Assembly: GCF_002994745.2 (NCBI RefSeq)
Contig: NC_037092.1
Coordinates: forward strand, 80,546,824-80,610,823
Source of the DNA: Rosa chinensis
Lineage: Eukaryota; Streptophyta; Magnoliopsida; Rosales; Rosaceae
Direction of reading: 5' to 3'
DNA: 64,000 bases
Translations under genes and position numbers: made by a program
In this document: one piece after another, positions 44,396 to 55,778 of the stretch
How positions within the stretch are numbered: position 1 is the stretch's first letter
How the letters are laid out: the number at the start of each line of letters is the position of its first letter
The notes under the pieces: model-generated
Told to the model about the DNA's origin: nothing
The model's database searches: none
Seen by the model: only the letters and a program-made list of their open reading frames with translations

Positions 44396-47300
44396 TTAGT
44401 CATGAGCCAAAACAGTCTCATTGTCCGATCTGATGTAACCGTTCTCTCCCTCCCCACTCTCAACAAATGGCATTCTATCAGTAAAGGGGTGGTGATCAAT
44501 TATAGTGTCCCCAAGCTCATCACCATGAGCCAAGTCATTGTAATCCCTTTGAGGGACTCTTAGAACAACTGACCACCTAGGATCTATAGGGTCTTGCACA
44601 TAAAAAATCTGATAGACAGATGTAGCCAAAGCAAATATGTCATTTACGTGGCCTTTTCTATTCAAATTCACTAAGGTGAAACGAAGGTCGTCCACTTTGA
44701 CACCTTTTGAACTCTCAACCCAATCACACTTAACGAGGGGCAGCCTAAACTTAGTATAATTTAGCTCTCAAATTTCATTTATCACCCCATAAAAACTCAT
44801 ATCGTCATCTACAGGATTTCTATCCCTAGCACTAGCAACAACCATAGCTTCAGCCTCTAGATAAACGCCACTATTCTGACACACTCGAACATTGTCAAGA
44901 GACTTGGTGTAAAACTGGACTCCATCAATTTTGTAACTGTTGAACTTTGCTACTTCATGAGTTGGTCCATCTGCAATCCATCTCACTATTTCAGATATGT
45001 TGCTTGCATGATCATCCAGTTGTTGCCCCACCTGTAAGGATAAATTATTACAAAGGTCGGTCTACATAAACAAGCGTAATCACACTAATTCAAAGCAGCT
45101 AGCTAATGATGACTCACCCTTATCTTCACCCAATCTGCAAATGAACTGTTTTGTTTGTCCTTAAGCCACTTCTTATTCTTTTTGTACCTCGGAAAAGCTC
45201 CCTTCAAATATTTCATATGCTCGCTGCAAACAAAAGACCGTCACAAAGTTGCAAGGTTAATTATGAAGAGAACAATATTAAATATATCTCTGAGACAAGC
45301 TAAACAAAATGTTGGACTTACATAAAATAGGTTTTGAACTCTTCGGTGTTTTGTAGAACACATAGATGCGCTTGGTTGAACTCACTGCCATAGATAGAGG
45401 AGACTTTAACACCAGAAGTAGGCTTGCACTCCTTCGAACGATGTTTTGGAATTCCAGCACTTTGCTCTGACAACAAGCGTTCGGCTAAAAATTCAACAGC
45501 TTCTTCAGCAATGTAATTCTCTGCTATACAAGCCTCGGGACGATTTCTATTGCGGACGTAACCCTTGCAGACCTTCATGTATCTTTCAAAAGGATACATC
45601 CACCGATAGAAAACTGGTCCACATAGTTCAACTTCTCTAACTAGGTGAACCGTCAAATGTACCATTATGTCGAAGAATGAAGGAGGAAAATACTTCTCCA
45701 GCAAGCACAATGTCTCAATAATATCACTTTGAATTTTAGGTAGCTTAGATACCTCAAATGATTTACTGCAAATCTCAGTAAAGAAAAGACATAATCTGAT
45801 AACAGCAACTCTAACCGGTTTGTCTAAGACAGCCCTTATTGCAACAGGAAGGAGTTGTTGCATTAATACATGACAATCATGAGACTTCATCCTACTAAGC
45901 CTTACGTCATCCATAGAAACCAGATTATGAATATTTGAACAGTAGCCATTAGGGACCTTCATACAACAAAAACAACCACAAACTGATTTCTTCTCATCAC
46001 AGGTCAGATTCCAACTCGCTAATGGCAAGCGATTTTTTTTCGGACCATCAAGATTAGGTGCAAGTTCAGGTCTAATACCCATCTCAACCAGATCCAAACG
46101 AGCCTTGATCCCATCTTTTGTTTTTCCTGGAATGTTTAACAATGTGCCTAAGAGACTATCACAAACATTTTTTTCAATATGCATCACATCTAGGCAATGG
46201 CGAACTGGAAGAAATTTCCAGTATTCAAGTTCAAAAAAGATCGACTTCTTCTTCCAACAAGGTCTGCTTTCATCCTCTTCACCTTTGTATGGAGGAGGAG
46301 GATGTTTCTTCCCAAACGGCCAAATTAACACTTCTTCTTCCATCCTTTTCAGAACTTCTTCTCCACTCAATGGAATAGGAGCAGCTTCACGTTCTTGCTT
46401 GTTATCAAAAGCAGCCCTTTGCTTTCGATAAGGATGATTTCTTTCTTTCCACCTTCTATGTCGCATATAAGCCATCTTCCCTCCGTGGACCAGCCTCTTT
46501 GGTGAGGTCTTTTCAAGACATATTGGGCATGCATTATACCCTTTAACAATGCTCCCAGATAAGTTACCGTAGGCTGGGAAGTCATTGATTGTCCAAAATA
46601 GTGCAGCCTTGAGAGTAAAATACTCGTTGCTGCTTGCATCATAAACTCCCTTTACTCCCTCCCAAAGAACCTTCAAATCATCAATTAATGGTTCCAAATA
46701 GACATCGATGTCATTTCCAGGTTGTTTAGGCCCGGAAATCAACAACGTTAACATCATGTATTTTCTTTTCATGCAAAGGCAAGGAGGGAGATTATAGTTA
46801 ACAAGAATGACTGGCCAACAACTATATTTGCTGCTTAAAGAACTATGAGGATTAAAGCCATTAGATGATAGCGCAAGCCTTAAGTTTCTTGACTCCAAAC
46901 CAAACTCAGGCCACTTCTCATCAACTGATTTCCAGGTCAACGCATCTGCTGGATGGCGCATTAACCCATCTTTCGGTCTATCAGTGGCATGCCAAGTCAA
47001 CCTAGTAGCTGTTTTTGTAGACTGATACATTCTCTTAAACCTAGGAATGGGTGGAAAATACCAGAGTACCTTAGCTGGTACACCTTCTCTCTCTTTCGAA
47101 TTTTTTCCTACCTTCCACCTAGAGACACCACAGGTAGGACAATTGATATTATCTTCGTACTGTTTTCTGTACAAAATGCAGTCATTAGGACATGCATGTA
47201 TCTTCCTATAATCCATCCCTAGTGCCCCCAAAGTCTTCTTAGCCTCGTAAACAGAAGTTGGAATTTCATTACCTTCGGGAAGATGTTCCCCGAAAGCGAT

Positions 47301-47807
47301 TAGCCAATCGGAATAAGCAGCATCACTCATTCCATGTTTAGCTTTTAAATTGTACAACTTCACTAGCACACCCAACTTTGTAAATCGTACACAACCAGGG
47401 TACAATGGCGTATTTGCATCCTTCACAAACTCCTTAAAATCATTGCACTCTGATGAAAACTGATCGTGATCATCAGACCTATCCATTGTACAATCTGCCA
47501 TAACACTCCCATCCACCGATTCAGATTCACTCGAACCTGAGGTTGAATCTTCACTACTACCCGAAGTCGTATCTACTGTCTCCCCATGCCACTTCCACAC
47601 CTTATAACTTTTATCAACTCCATTATAATACAAATGAATCTTAATCACAGAGATAGGAAAGAAATCCATATTCCCACATTTTACACATGGACAAGGAACG
47701 TGTTTAGGATTTTTCGCATTTTCTAAAGCAAACTTCAAGAAACTTCCCACCCCTAACTCATAAGCTAAAGATCTTTTATCTGCATGCATCCAAGACCTAT
47801 CTTCCAT
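44396..47807 (-). pseudogene. TNP2-type CACTA transposase, nearly intact
   Basis: The catalytic transposase of the element. Exon 1 (47807-45322, 829 residues, ATG directly after an intron acceptor TTTGCTTAG) contains the transposase-associated N-terminal domain with WMHADKRS and PCPCVKC, then the TNP2 core (HACPNDCILYRKQY, CPTCGVSRW, WFPP-like YFPPIPRFKRMYQS, PTDFPAYG-like NDFPAYGNLSG, GYNACPICLEKT, HCLDVMHIEKNVCDSLLG) and the domain with LSRMKSHDCHVLMQ and MYPFERYMKVCKGYVRN. Exons 2 (45223-45118) and 3 (45032 to 44396) add the C-terminal domain. One TGA at 44768 replaces a Trp-like codon and removes the last 124 residues; no other lesion was seen. Full length would be about 1080 residues, normal for TNP2. 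Confidence 0.88.
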
Positions 47808-50490
47808 CTAAGCAAACAACACAACATCACACAAACTATATCATTATGTTGTTCCACAACAATGCAAATACACAACATTCAGAATCCAAGTCCATCATTA
47901 ACCAAGCAAAAACCAAAAAGTTGTAACTGTAGACATCATGCTTTGCACAACATATATATATAAAAAAATATCTTATCAACAATCCATTTTAGATGCTGCC
48001 ACAAAGTTTAAGCATTCAACAAATTTTGTTATCAACCCCATTAAATTAACCAAGTTCAAAGAATCAATTGTAGAGTTGAAATGACTAACCTTATTTTGCA
48101 ATTAAAAATTTCCAGCAGATTTTTGAGCTCCCTTTCTTTCTCACCCTGCTTGCAATCACCAGCAGTTTCCTGCCAAAATGTAGCAAAGTAGGTAAATTAG
48201 TACAAAACCTAAGCAAAACATGCGCTTAACTACTACACATTTAAATAACTAGACCTACTTGGCTAGAAAAAAGTAATAACATTCATCAATATACAAAAAA
48301 AATAACTCAAATGATTAATATATAGGAAAATCTAGTGTATTAGAAAAACCAAGCAGTTTATGTTTTTAAAAACATATGAACAAGACCATGATGAACAAAA
48401 AATCATATAACCAATTGTATCAGAACAGTGTCTGCCCATAAGCCATGAGTATCAAGAATCTACTATCAACTACAAGCCAAATATGAAACTATATGTATTA
48501 CATAAGAGAATAAACCAACATCTGTTATGGTCCAATTTGCTTAAATCTGTTGGAGAATGATGTACTGATGTTGTTTGGCTCCATTCTGGGTTCAAACAGA
48601 TATAGAAAGATAAATCATGCTTTTAGATGATATGACAAAGACATCTGCCCCATTAAATCAGATTTGCAGAAAACCTTGCTTATATGTATTCTAACTCATA
48701 AATAAACAAGTTCCTAAATAATGAGGGCCTTAATTATTAATTTTCCTTAATGACATAGACAACTACAGATTCTATATGGTCTAGCACAATATATGGATCA
48801 AAGGTGTAAGCGAATACATAGGGTTCCATAAGTTATTCCTTATTTTTAAAGTCAACTAAAACATCATATTATTCACTTGAGCCAGTAATTAAGAGGAAAC
48901 CTACCACTTCTCAAAACCAGTTGCTGCTCCTTTCAAAACCACTTGGTCAGATAACTCAGTGACAGCAGCAAACAGTATTTTGACCCAACTGTCCACATTC
49001 ATGCAATCAGTAAGTGCATATATAATACATAGGGTGGATGTATCCTCATCAAATTCTTATTGTTCAAGCCTTAACCAACCAAATGAAAATAGAAGGTACA
49101 TCACCTAGTAAAGTTACCGTATTTAATCCCAGGCCCAAGGTATCGATCAATACTCCATCTAAGCCTCCAACTCTTGCTGCATCTGAGAAAATCTACAAAT
49201 TGAACAACAATAAAGTATCTTAGTTAGAATTTCAAATAGGAGATCAAAACGACACCTAAAGATGAACAACATTGTCTTGGGTTAGCTTTACCTTCTCCAT
49301 CAATTATCAAACCCCACCACAACACACAAACAACAGAATGAAGAATACTCTTTCCTCATCCGCAACAACCAAACAAAGAACATGAATAAACAAACCCAGA
49401 AACCCATCCATAAATTTGGGTCCTCATAATAAAACACTAAGCGCATGCAGTTGATAATTACAAAAAAAAGATCAAAACTTGAGAGAACCCAATAGAAAAC
49501 AGGACATAATAATCAAAACTTATTTACAGAATCGGAGAGAATCAATAGAAAGAAAGTTTTAGTACCTGAAATCGCATCCAATGTGGGAAAAAAATGGAGG
49601 CGAGCGAACAATTTGATCTTGCGTATGTGTATTCGCTTCACCAACACGCTCGGTCGGCTTAGTCAGCTCCGAGTTCTAAGTTTTCGCTCCGGGTTCTGAG
49701 TCTTAGCAGATTTCTCCAACAGCTTCGCTCTAAAGGAATCGGGTCGAGCTGAATAAAATCGATCTCAGTTCAACGCCTCAATCCCGTTCGCGGTCTACTA
49801 TCACACTCGGAGATATGAGATTGGTTTGGGAGAGTGACATTTTGGCGAGAGAGTGAGCTAGCTAGGGTTTTGGTTTTGGGTCTTCTGTTGAGAGTGAGGC
49901 GAGTCGAGAAAGGGCTTTAGCCTGTTTCGATCGGGTCTGTCGAGGGAGAGAGAAGGTTTCGATATTTGTGTCAGTCTAGTTACTTTAGTTCTTTTTTTCC
50001 CTCTTTTTTTGCTTAAGTGTAGGGTTTCAACCGGGTTTGTGATGAGGCCCTATCAATTTAAACAAGGACTCACACAACAGATTTGTCTAAGAATGTGGTA
50101 TGAATGCAGCCATCTAAATTTGGAATTAGCTCCTATTAATTTGGCTTCCCTCTTTGGCGAGCTGGAGGAAACATCGTGGTGGGAAATCTCCCTCCTTTAT
50201 GTCAATCGTATAAATCAGACCACAGTTTTATTGTTTCTCATTGTATGATTAGCACCTGTTGGGCAAAATTTTGGACTTTGAGATAGGATTTGGCACCACT
50301 GACATGGTGGGAAAATTGCCGCTCAATTTTTTTAGGGTCATACAACAGTTCTGTCCTGAAACGTTGTGTGAATTGATTCATAATTTCATATCAGACGACA
50401 GGTTTTACAAAAACGACGTCCAAAAAAATAAAAATCTATCAGACGGCAGAAAACTGTAATGTGTCGTCTGATTCAATTTTTGTAGTAGTG
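47808..50490 (-). other. 5' region of the CACTA transposase gene and right subterminal repeats
   Basis: No coding region. Splice signals suggest two untranslated leader exons: one ending with a donor near 49566 (TTTCAG/GTACTA) and one at about 48173-48094 (GGCAG/GAAACTG; ATAAG/GTTAGT). The likely promoter is 49800-50030. From 50060 to 50490, CACACAACAG, TCAGACGACAG and GTCGTCTGA repeats mirror those of the left end, closed by the terminal inverted repeat. Confidence 0.6.
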
Positions 50491-53239
50491 TACACTTCTT
50501 AATCACTCATCCTTATTCTCCTGGAGCCACCCTGCTCCCCCAAACAACATCAACCAAAATCATATGACACAAAACACAACTTAAATAACATTAATTTCCT
50601 CAGGTAATCAGAGCAAATCTAATAGTAAGGGTGATCAAGGAAAACCTAAATCAAATAAAAACGCAGAAGTCACGCTGTTGTCTATGCCTCAACGTCAATG
50701 TACGCCCGACCTCAACTAATTTCACCTGCAAACTGGACATTTGAAACCGAATGGCCCAGGGGAAAGTAATTGAAAAACACATTAGCGTGAGTGGACAAAA
50801 ATAAATAATTTAATATGAATAAAACAAAATAAAACTTCATACTTTCCCACATTTATTTCTTTAAAAAATTCCCGATGTATGCAGCATTTATAAAACACTT
50901 AAGAAAATAATCCGAAAAACGTTGAACTCCAGAAAACCGACTAGCCCCGCTAGCCACAACAACAGAGTAAAACAACAACAGAGTAAAAGATTGAAATTTC
51001 AATACTAGAAATTATAAGACCAGCCCCGCTGGTTAAGAAAACTCAGACTAGTCCCCGCTAGTTAAAAATAGTATAAGTAGGGGAAGATGATAGCCATACG
51101 AATGAGCCTCCCAAGCTCGGGTGATAGCCTCCCAGGCTAAAGTACTCCCATATACTCCCGTTATATACCCACACGCCACTAAGTGTAGCGATTAGGATAC
51201 TGGGCTTCAGCATTACTGTCACAAAGACAGTAACCAGCACCACAAAGGCGGACGGGCTTCGGTGATCCCATCACCTCACCACAAAGGCGGAAGATCAATG
51301 CTAGCAATGATAATAGTCACCCAAAGTATGGCAAAAGAAAATCTGAAAACCACATAAATCCATAAAGCTTCCCCCAACTCTCGCAAATGAATTTCCAACG
51401 ACGTGTCCCACACGCCAAGATAATCTCAAGTTCAAAAATAAATAGGAGAGAAAATAATAAAACATAGTCTTCATAAATCGAAACAAAAACCAATTCCAAG
51501 ATCATCATCAAGGCATTCCCAATGCCAAAACCGAAAGTCGATAAATAAATATGAAAAATATCTCCATCGAAATCCCATTTCGAAAATCCTTTAAAAATCT
51601 CCAATCGATGAATAGAAATATAACTAAAAAGTATAATTCCGAAAATCACCTCGGAAATAAATAATTAGTCAAATAATATTATAAGTCATAACCAACTTTT
51701 GAAACAAATCATTATTGAAAGCAATTATATGGGATAAAGCGAAATCAAACTCCGAAAATAAATCATATGCTCGAAATGTAATATGATAATTAACTAGAGC
51801 ATTACTTTAAGAAATAAATGCATGCATCATTATTTAAAAACAAAAGTCCACTCACAGTACTATTCAGGCGATCACGCATACGAGTTCCTTCGTCGAGCAA
51901 TAGCTCGGTACATCGCCCTGTACACAATTATATTCCGTGAATAACGATTCGGCAATTAAATACGATTCTAATATCTTATCCTCCTAAATCAAACTTCCAA
52001 TTTCTTTTCCAATTTAACCAAAACTTCATCATTAACTCCAATTCTTTAATTCAAAGTTTCTAGGGCAAAGTTGAGAGAAATCCAATGGTGGAATTCTCAA
52101 AAACCAATAACCAAACTATTAAACTTTGGAAAAAAAATTCCGATTAATATCCAAACCTCTTCCACATCCAACCAAACTTCACAAACACTGCCCACTCGTC
52201 GATTTCAGACTATATAACAATTATGGAGGAAATCCGACAATCGGATTCACGATTAACATTAATCGAAATCCAAATCTTTAGAAATTTATAACCAATTCAA
52301 AACTCCACCAATCCTCACCAAACTTCATAAATAAGCTCTATGATAATTATAAAATTTAACTAGCCAGAAATTGAAATTAAAAAGCTACCCTAGCCGCCGC
52401 TACCGCCGCCACTGCCACCAACTCCAATGGCCACCAAAATTTGGCAGTAGCACCTTCTCAACACACCCATTAATTCTTTCAACTGTGACTAAGTTAGAAA
52501 ATGAGCGGAAGTACCTCAACAATTAAGGGGAAGGTTGAACCCGAATCATGAATAGTAACTTCAAACCGTCGATTCTTCCTCCACGCTTCAAATCTCAGCA
52601 AAAGCTTCCAGGAGCATCATCTACATCCCAAGGCGCTTCCCATAGACTAAGGTTTATCGCTAGGGTGGCCGGAAAAGGAAAATATCAGCTGGTGAAGGGA
52701 GGCGATTTCCAGCTCGAGCTGTGCATCTTCTCGGCCTTACAGCGCCCTCCACAGTTCGATTTTCACTCCGATGTCTTCTGAGAAGTTATAGATGACGTCA
52801 AGGTGAGAAAAATTGCTTTTGGAATCAAGTCGATTGGAGGCCTGTGGAGGAAGATATGGCCGGACAAAGAAGACCCCAGAAAAAAACGCGATGGAGAGTG
52901 GAGAGGAGAAAGGAGAGCTCGGTAAGTTTCTAGAAAAATATGGAAACTTACCACAGTACTTTCTCTATATATAGCAAGTTACTATGAACAGTAATTTTTG
53001 TATTTGGACCATAACTTTCGCATACGAACTCCGATTTTTACGTACCACATATGCACGCTCTCGGTTTAACGTCCTCTACAACTTTCATGAATGAAATTTT
53101 CTCAAATTTTGACCCGAACAAAAAGTCATCTTTTAGGGTCACTAAAAGTATCGAAATAAAGTAAAAAGTGAAAAAAAATAGTTGTCGTTTACCGTCCAAA
53201 TGACTAGTAAACGGGTAAATTAAGATACGGGACGTTACA

Positions 53240-53850
53240 GTAGCTAACTGATCTACCAACGTTCTATTGTTGATTTCTCCTCGGGTAGCGAGTTCATTCG
53301 TCTGCAATTTAAAAACCTCATTCAATGCTTTGTACATATACTCGGCTGACACTCCGACCGGACCTAAATAATCATCTTCCACAGTATCTCTAACTCTACC
53401 ATCTCGTGCTGCATAGATGATAGCACCAGGAGTGGTTACACTATTTGAGGCACTCTGAAAAGCATTAAGTGGCGAGCCTCTAGATGGACTTTCAGTAGAT
53501 TGCCTAGCCAAGGCTGCGTCAGTGGCCGCTCTTCTCATGTCTTCTTGTCTTACAGCGGCGTCGGCTGCCGCTGCTTGTGTAGCCTCCTGTCTTGCAACTA
53601 CTTCAACTGCTGCAGTCTTTGCTGCTTCTTGAGCTCTACGTTCATCGGCTGATTGCTCTGCCGACGAAGCATCTGAAGTCCCATTCCCACTTGATTCAAG
53701 TGACATTCTGATTGGAATAAGATTGAGCTTCGGCCGTGATGGACAAAAAGTTGAATTATGTCCTGACTCTCCACACTGAAGACACTTCTTTCCCCTGTTT
53801 ACACTGTATGGGTTGTCTTGTTTTTGTTGACTAACCTCCTTCCCTTGCAT
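53240..53850 (-). pseudogene. E1 gag, N-terminal part with zinc knuckle
   Basis: ATG at 53850, 54 bp from the LTR. Residues 23-36 are a canonical zinc knuckle CLQCGESGHNSTFC, unusual because Gypsy gag knuckles normally follow the capsid domain. Then an Ala/Glu/Arg-rich helical stretch and VSAEYMYKALNEVFK. At 53240 the frame is cut by the 14.2-kb insertion and continues at 39029 with LGENTNRS. Reading beyond 53240 into the insertion is chance. Confidence 0.85.
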
Positions 53851-53880
53851 TCAACCTTACTAAGAAAATAGTAATCTTGG

Positions 53881-53898
53881 GTCCCACTGGGCGTGCCA
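53881..53898 (-). other. Primer-binding site of E1
   Basis: Minus strand TGGCACGCCCAGTGGGAC, five bases after the LTR; complementary to a tRNA 3' end finishing GUGCCA. The tRNA was not identified. Confidence 0.7.
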
Positions 53899-53903
53899 AA
53901 AGA

Positions 53904-55091
53904 TGTTGCCTCTGAAAATCACCTCGGCCTATAAAGCCGAGGGATCAAGGAACAAATGTCCTTCTCGATGAATAGATGCGGAGCGTGCTAGCACACGGCC
54001 AGAAGGCCAAATGTGCAACTGTAGGTGTAGTGGATGTAGATCTGACTTATCAAGCAATTATTAGCCGAGGAAGAAACTTATTCTCGGCTGCGGTTCGATG
54101 CCTCTAGACTAAGGACTTAGTGGCTGAAGGTCGGGTGAGTTAGGTGCGGTTGTGAGAGTATGAGTAAATATGAGAGTAATAGATACTATGCGACTACGAA
54201 CAGTAAATAGCACGATCAAACAAGTAAAGCATAAAGGCAATAAGGAGCAAATAAAAGATAATAACGACGAAAATAAAAACTGGAATGATTGAAAACTATC
54301 AACTATTGTTTGAAAGAAAACAAAGAGAACAATTCAAAATCGATACTAGGCTACAAGAAAGATAAAGTAACTGAGATTGTAACTAGCAGAGCAAATAAAA
54401 CTAAGGAAACAGATGGAAATTCTACCTAAGCAAAAGGTAAGACAAAATAAAAAAAGCTTGATGGCTTGAGTTTCTGGAGTTGTGTGTGTGTTGTCTTCTG
54501 TCGATGCTTCTATTTATATCGGCTGCTTTGTGACTTGAACTGATCTCTTGACTCTTTGAAGTTGAGTGGAATTCGGTCTCCTCTTAGCTCAGTGACTCTA
54601 TCTTGATTCGGCTTCAATACTTATCGTCTGCTGACTTGACGCTGGACTCTATCCGGATTGGCTTTGATGGACGTCATCAATGGCTGCAATTAATCTTGAA
54701 GTAGGCTATCTTGGATTGAACTCTCCTCATCGGCTGACATGAACTTCAAGTCGATTGAAATACTACTTGATCAAATTTCATCTTTATCGCTTATCGGCCT
54801 CTCTGACAATCGGCCATTATCTTTCTAAGTTGAGTTTGGATTGGAAACCAATTAGAGTATTGGCCAATGGGCTTTTAGACAATAAACCAATGACTACGGG
54901 CCGACCGATAACCAATGGCCTGGCTTCGTCTGACTCATTTTGGACCAACTGAAGTGTCCACTTATTCACCGGCCACCATTTCTAGCTACCGGCCCAAATT
55001 ACTAGTAGAGTTGCTCATTGTGATTAGGAATCATTCAATAAACATGCACATTAGCTACGTCCGAGTAACCATGCAAATGTGGGTACAAACA
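53904..55091 (-). repeat. 5' LTR of E1 (1188 bp)
   Basis: Same length and ends as 11951-13138. The target duplication GAAAG follows at 55092-55096. Confidence 0.95.
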
Positions 55092-55096
55092 GAAAG

Positions 55097-55778
55097 AAAG
55101 AACAAGAACCACTGCAGCTCAAAGTTGAGAATGGTAAAGCATTTTTCTGTTATAAAACTTGGCGTTTATTTACCAGTGCCAGTTGTCATGTATTTGATTT
55201 CATGCGTCTTGTATAACATATAAAATTAGAGTAAATCTTTAGAATAGCTTTGCTGTCTTAGCTTTTGCAACTTTCTAAATCAAATTGGAAATTGTCGAGA
55301 ATGGTAAAGCATTTCCTTTGGCAGTAGAGCATTTTTCTGTTATAGAACTTGTGTATATTTTCCAGTGCCAGGTGTCATTTGTTCGATTCATGCGTCTTGT
55401 ACAACGTATATAAAATTAGAGTAAATCTTTAGAATAGCTTTCCTGTCTTAACTTTTGCAACTTTCTAAATCAATGTGGAAATATGTTTTCAGTTATATAG
55501 GCTATGATATTGTCTTGTTTTTGGGTTTATGTAGAACTGCCAAATGTCTGATGGATTATGATGCTGTCGATGTCTGGAAGGAATCCAGGAGCAGATGGTC
55601 ATATTGTCTAAAGATCCTACAATTAAACTCCCTGTGTAAGAATAAAGTTAATTAACTGAAGGATAGAATGTGCTGAATTTTTTCAGTTATAGGCTATGAT
55701 ATTGTCTTGTTTTTGGATTTATGTAGAACTGCCAAAGGGTGCCAAATTTCTGATGGATTATGATGTTGTCGATGTCTG
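55097..55778 (+). pseudogene. NRPD4-like: Host gene fragment, NRPD4/NRPE4-like, 3' part with duplicated exon
   Basis: 55097-55133 completes the exon cut by E1 (donor GTAAAGC). The intron beginning is duplicated (about 55124-55290 and 55291-55480). The next exon then occurs twice, each after TTTATGTAG: copy 1 at 55535-55635, copy 2 at 55727-55778. Copy 2 reads in phase ELPKGAKFLMDYDVVDV and is cut by the Copia fragment. Copy 1 lacks ten bases between two TGCCAAA repeats and one further base, but its later part reads EGIQEQMVILSKDPTIKLP in another frame, followed by a donor GTAAGA. L-P-x-x-A-x-x-[LM]-M-D...I-x-x-Q-[ML]-V-x-L-S-x-DP-[TS]-IK-[ILM]-P is the Rpb4-like core of plant Pol IV/V subunit 4. 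Clearly a pseudogene at this place. Confidence 0.6.

Larger units (their letters stand above)
39171..50490 (-). mobile_element. CACTA (En/Spm) DNA transposon, 11.3 kb
   Basis: Left end CACTAGTACAAAAATTGAAT and right end (reverse complement) CACTACTACAAAAATTGAAT form the terminal inverted repeats, continuing with CAGACGAC. The 3-bp duplication TAC stands at 39168-39170 and 50491-50493. Two divergent-looking but same-strand genes are inside: a TNP2-type transposase and a second gene ending in a Ulp1-like protease. Inserted in the solo-LTR-like element. Confidence 0.95.
39035..53239 (-). mobile_element. Solo-LTR-like insertion of 2.9 kb in E1 gag, interrupted by a CACTA element
   Basis: Own sequence is 39035-39170 plus 50494-53239. 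On the minus strand it begins TGTAACGTCCCG and ends GGGCGGGTCCTGTTA; a TATA box, GCTATATATAG, lies near 52970. The host gag resumes cleanly on both sides with GTAGC repeated at 39030-39034 and 53240-53244. Ends TGTAAC and GTTA look like LTR ends with the last CA lost. No primer site, gag or pol is seen, so a solo LTR of a Gypsy family with very long LTRs fits best; a LARD-like element is the alternative. Confidence 0.6.
11951..55091 (-). mobile_element. Tat-type Ty3/Gypsy retrotransposon E1 hosting nested elements (43.1 kb; about 17.1 kb without them)
   Basis: Two 1188-bp LTRs of equal length (11951-13138 and 53904-55091, about 25 substitutions and no gap by eye, near 2%) are flanked by the perfect duplication GAAAG (11946-11950 and 55092-55096). 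On the minus strand the order is 5' LTR, primer site, gag, repeat-domain linker, protease, reverse transcriptase, RNase H, second (archaeal-type) RNase H, integrase, an opposite-strand PMD gene, polypurine tract, 3' LTR. The second RNase H and lack of a chromodomain place it in the Tat/Ogre group. Nested in it: E2 (14771-26046), a solo LTR (28856-29371), and a solo-LTR-like insertion carrying a CACTA element (39035-53239). Every coding region is broken. Confidence 0.93.

Noticed and set aside
53038..53239. C-terminal part of a 270-residue frame starting at 53850
   Set aside because: This part is sequence of the inserted solo-LTR-like element; the true gag continuation is at 39029.
11951..55091. 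An integrated pararetrovirus (Caulimoviridae)
   Set aside because: Integrase is present in each autonomous-type element and no movement-protein or viral coat motif was seen; these are LTR retrotransposons.
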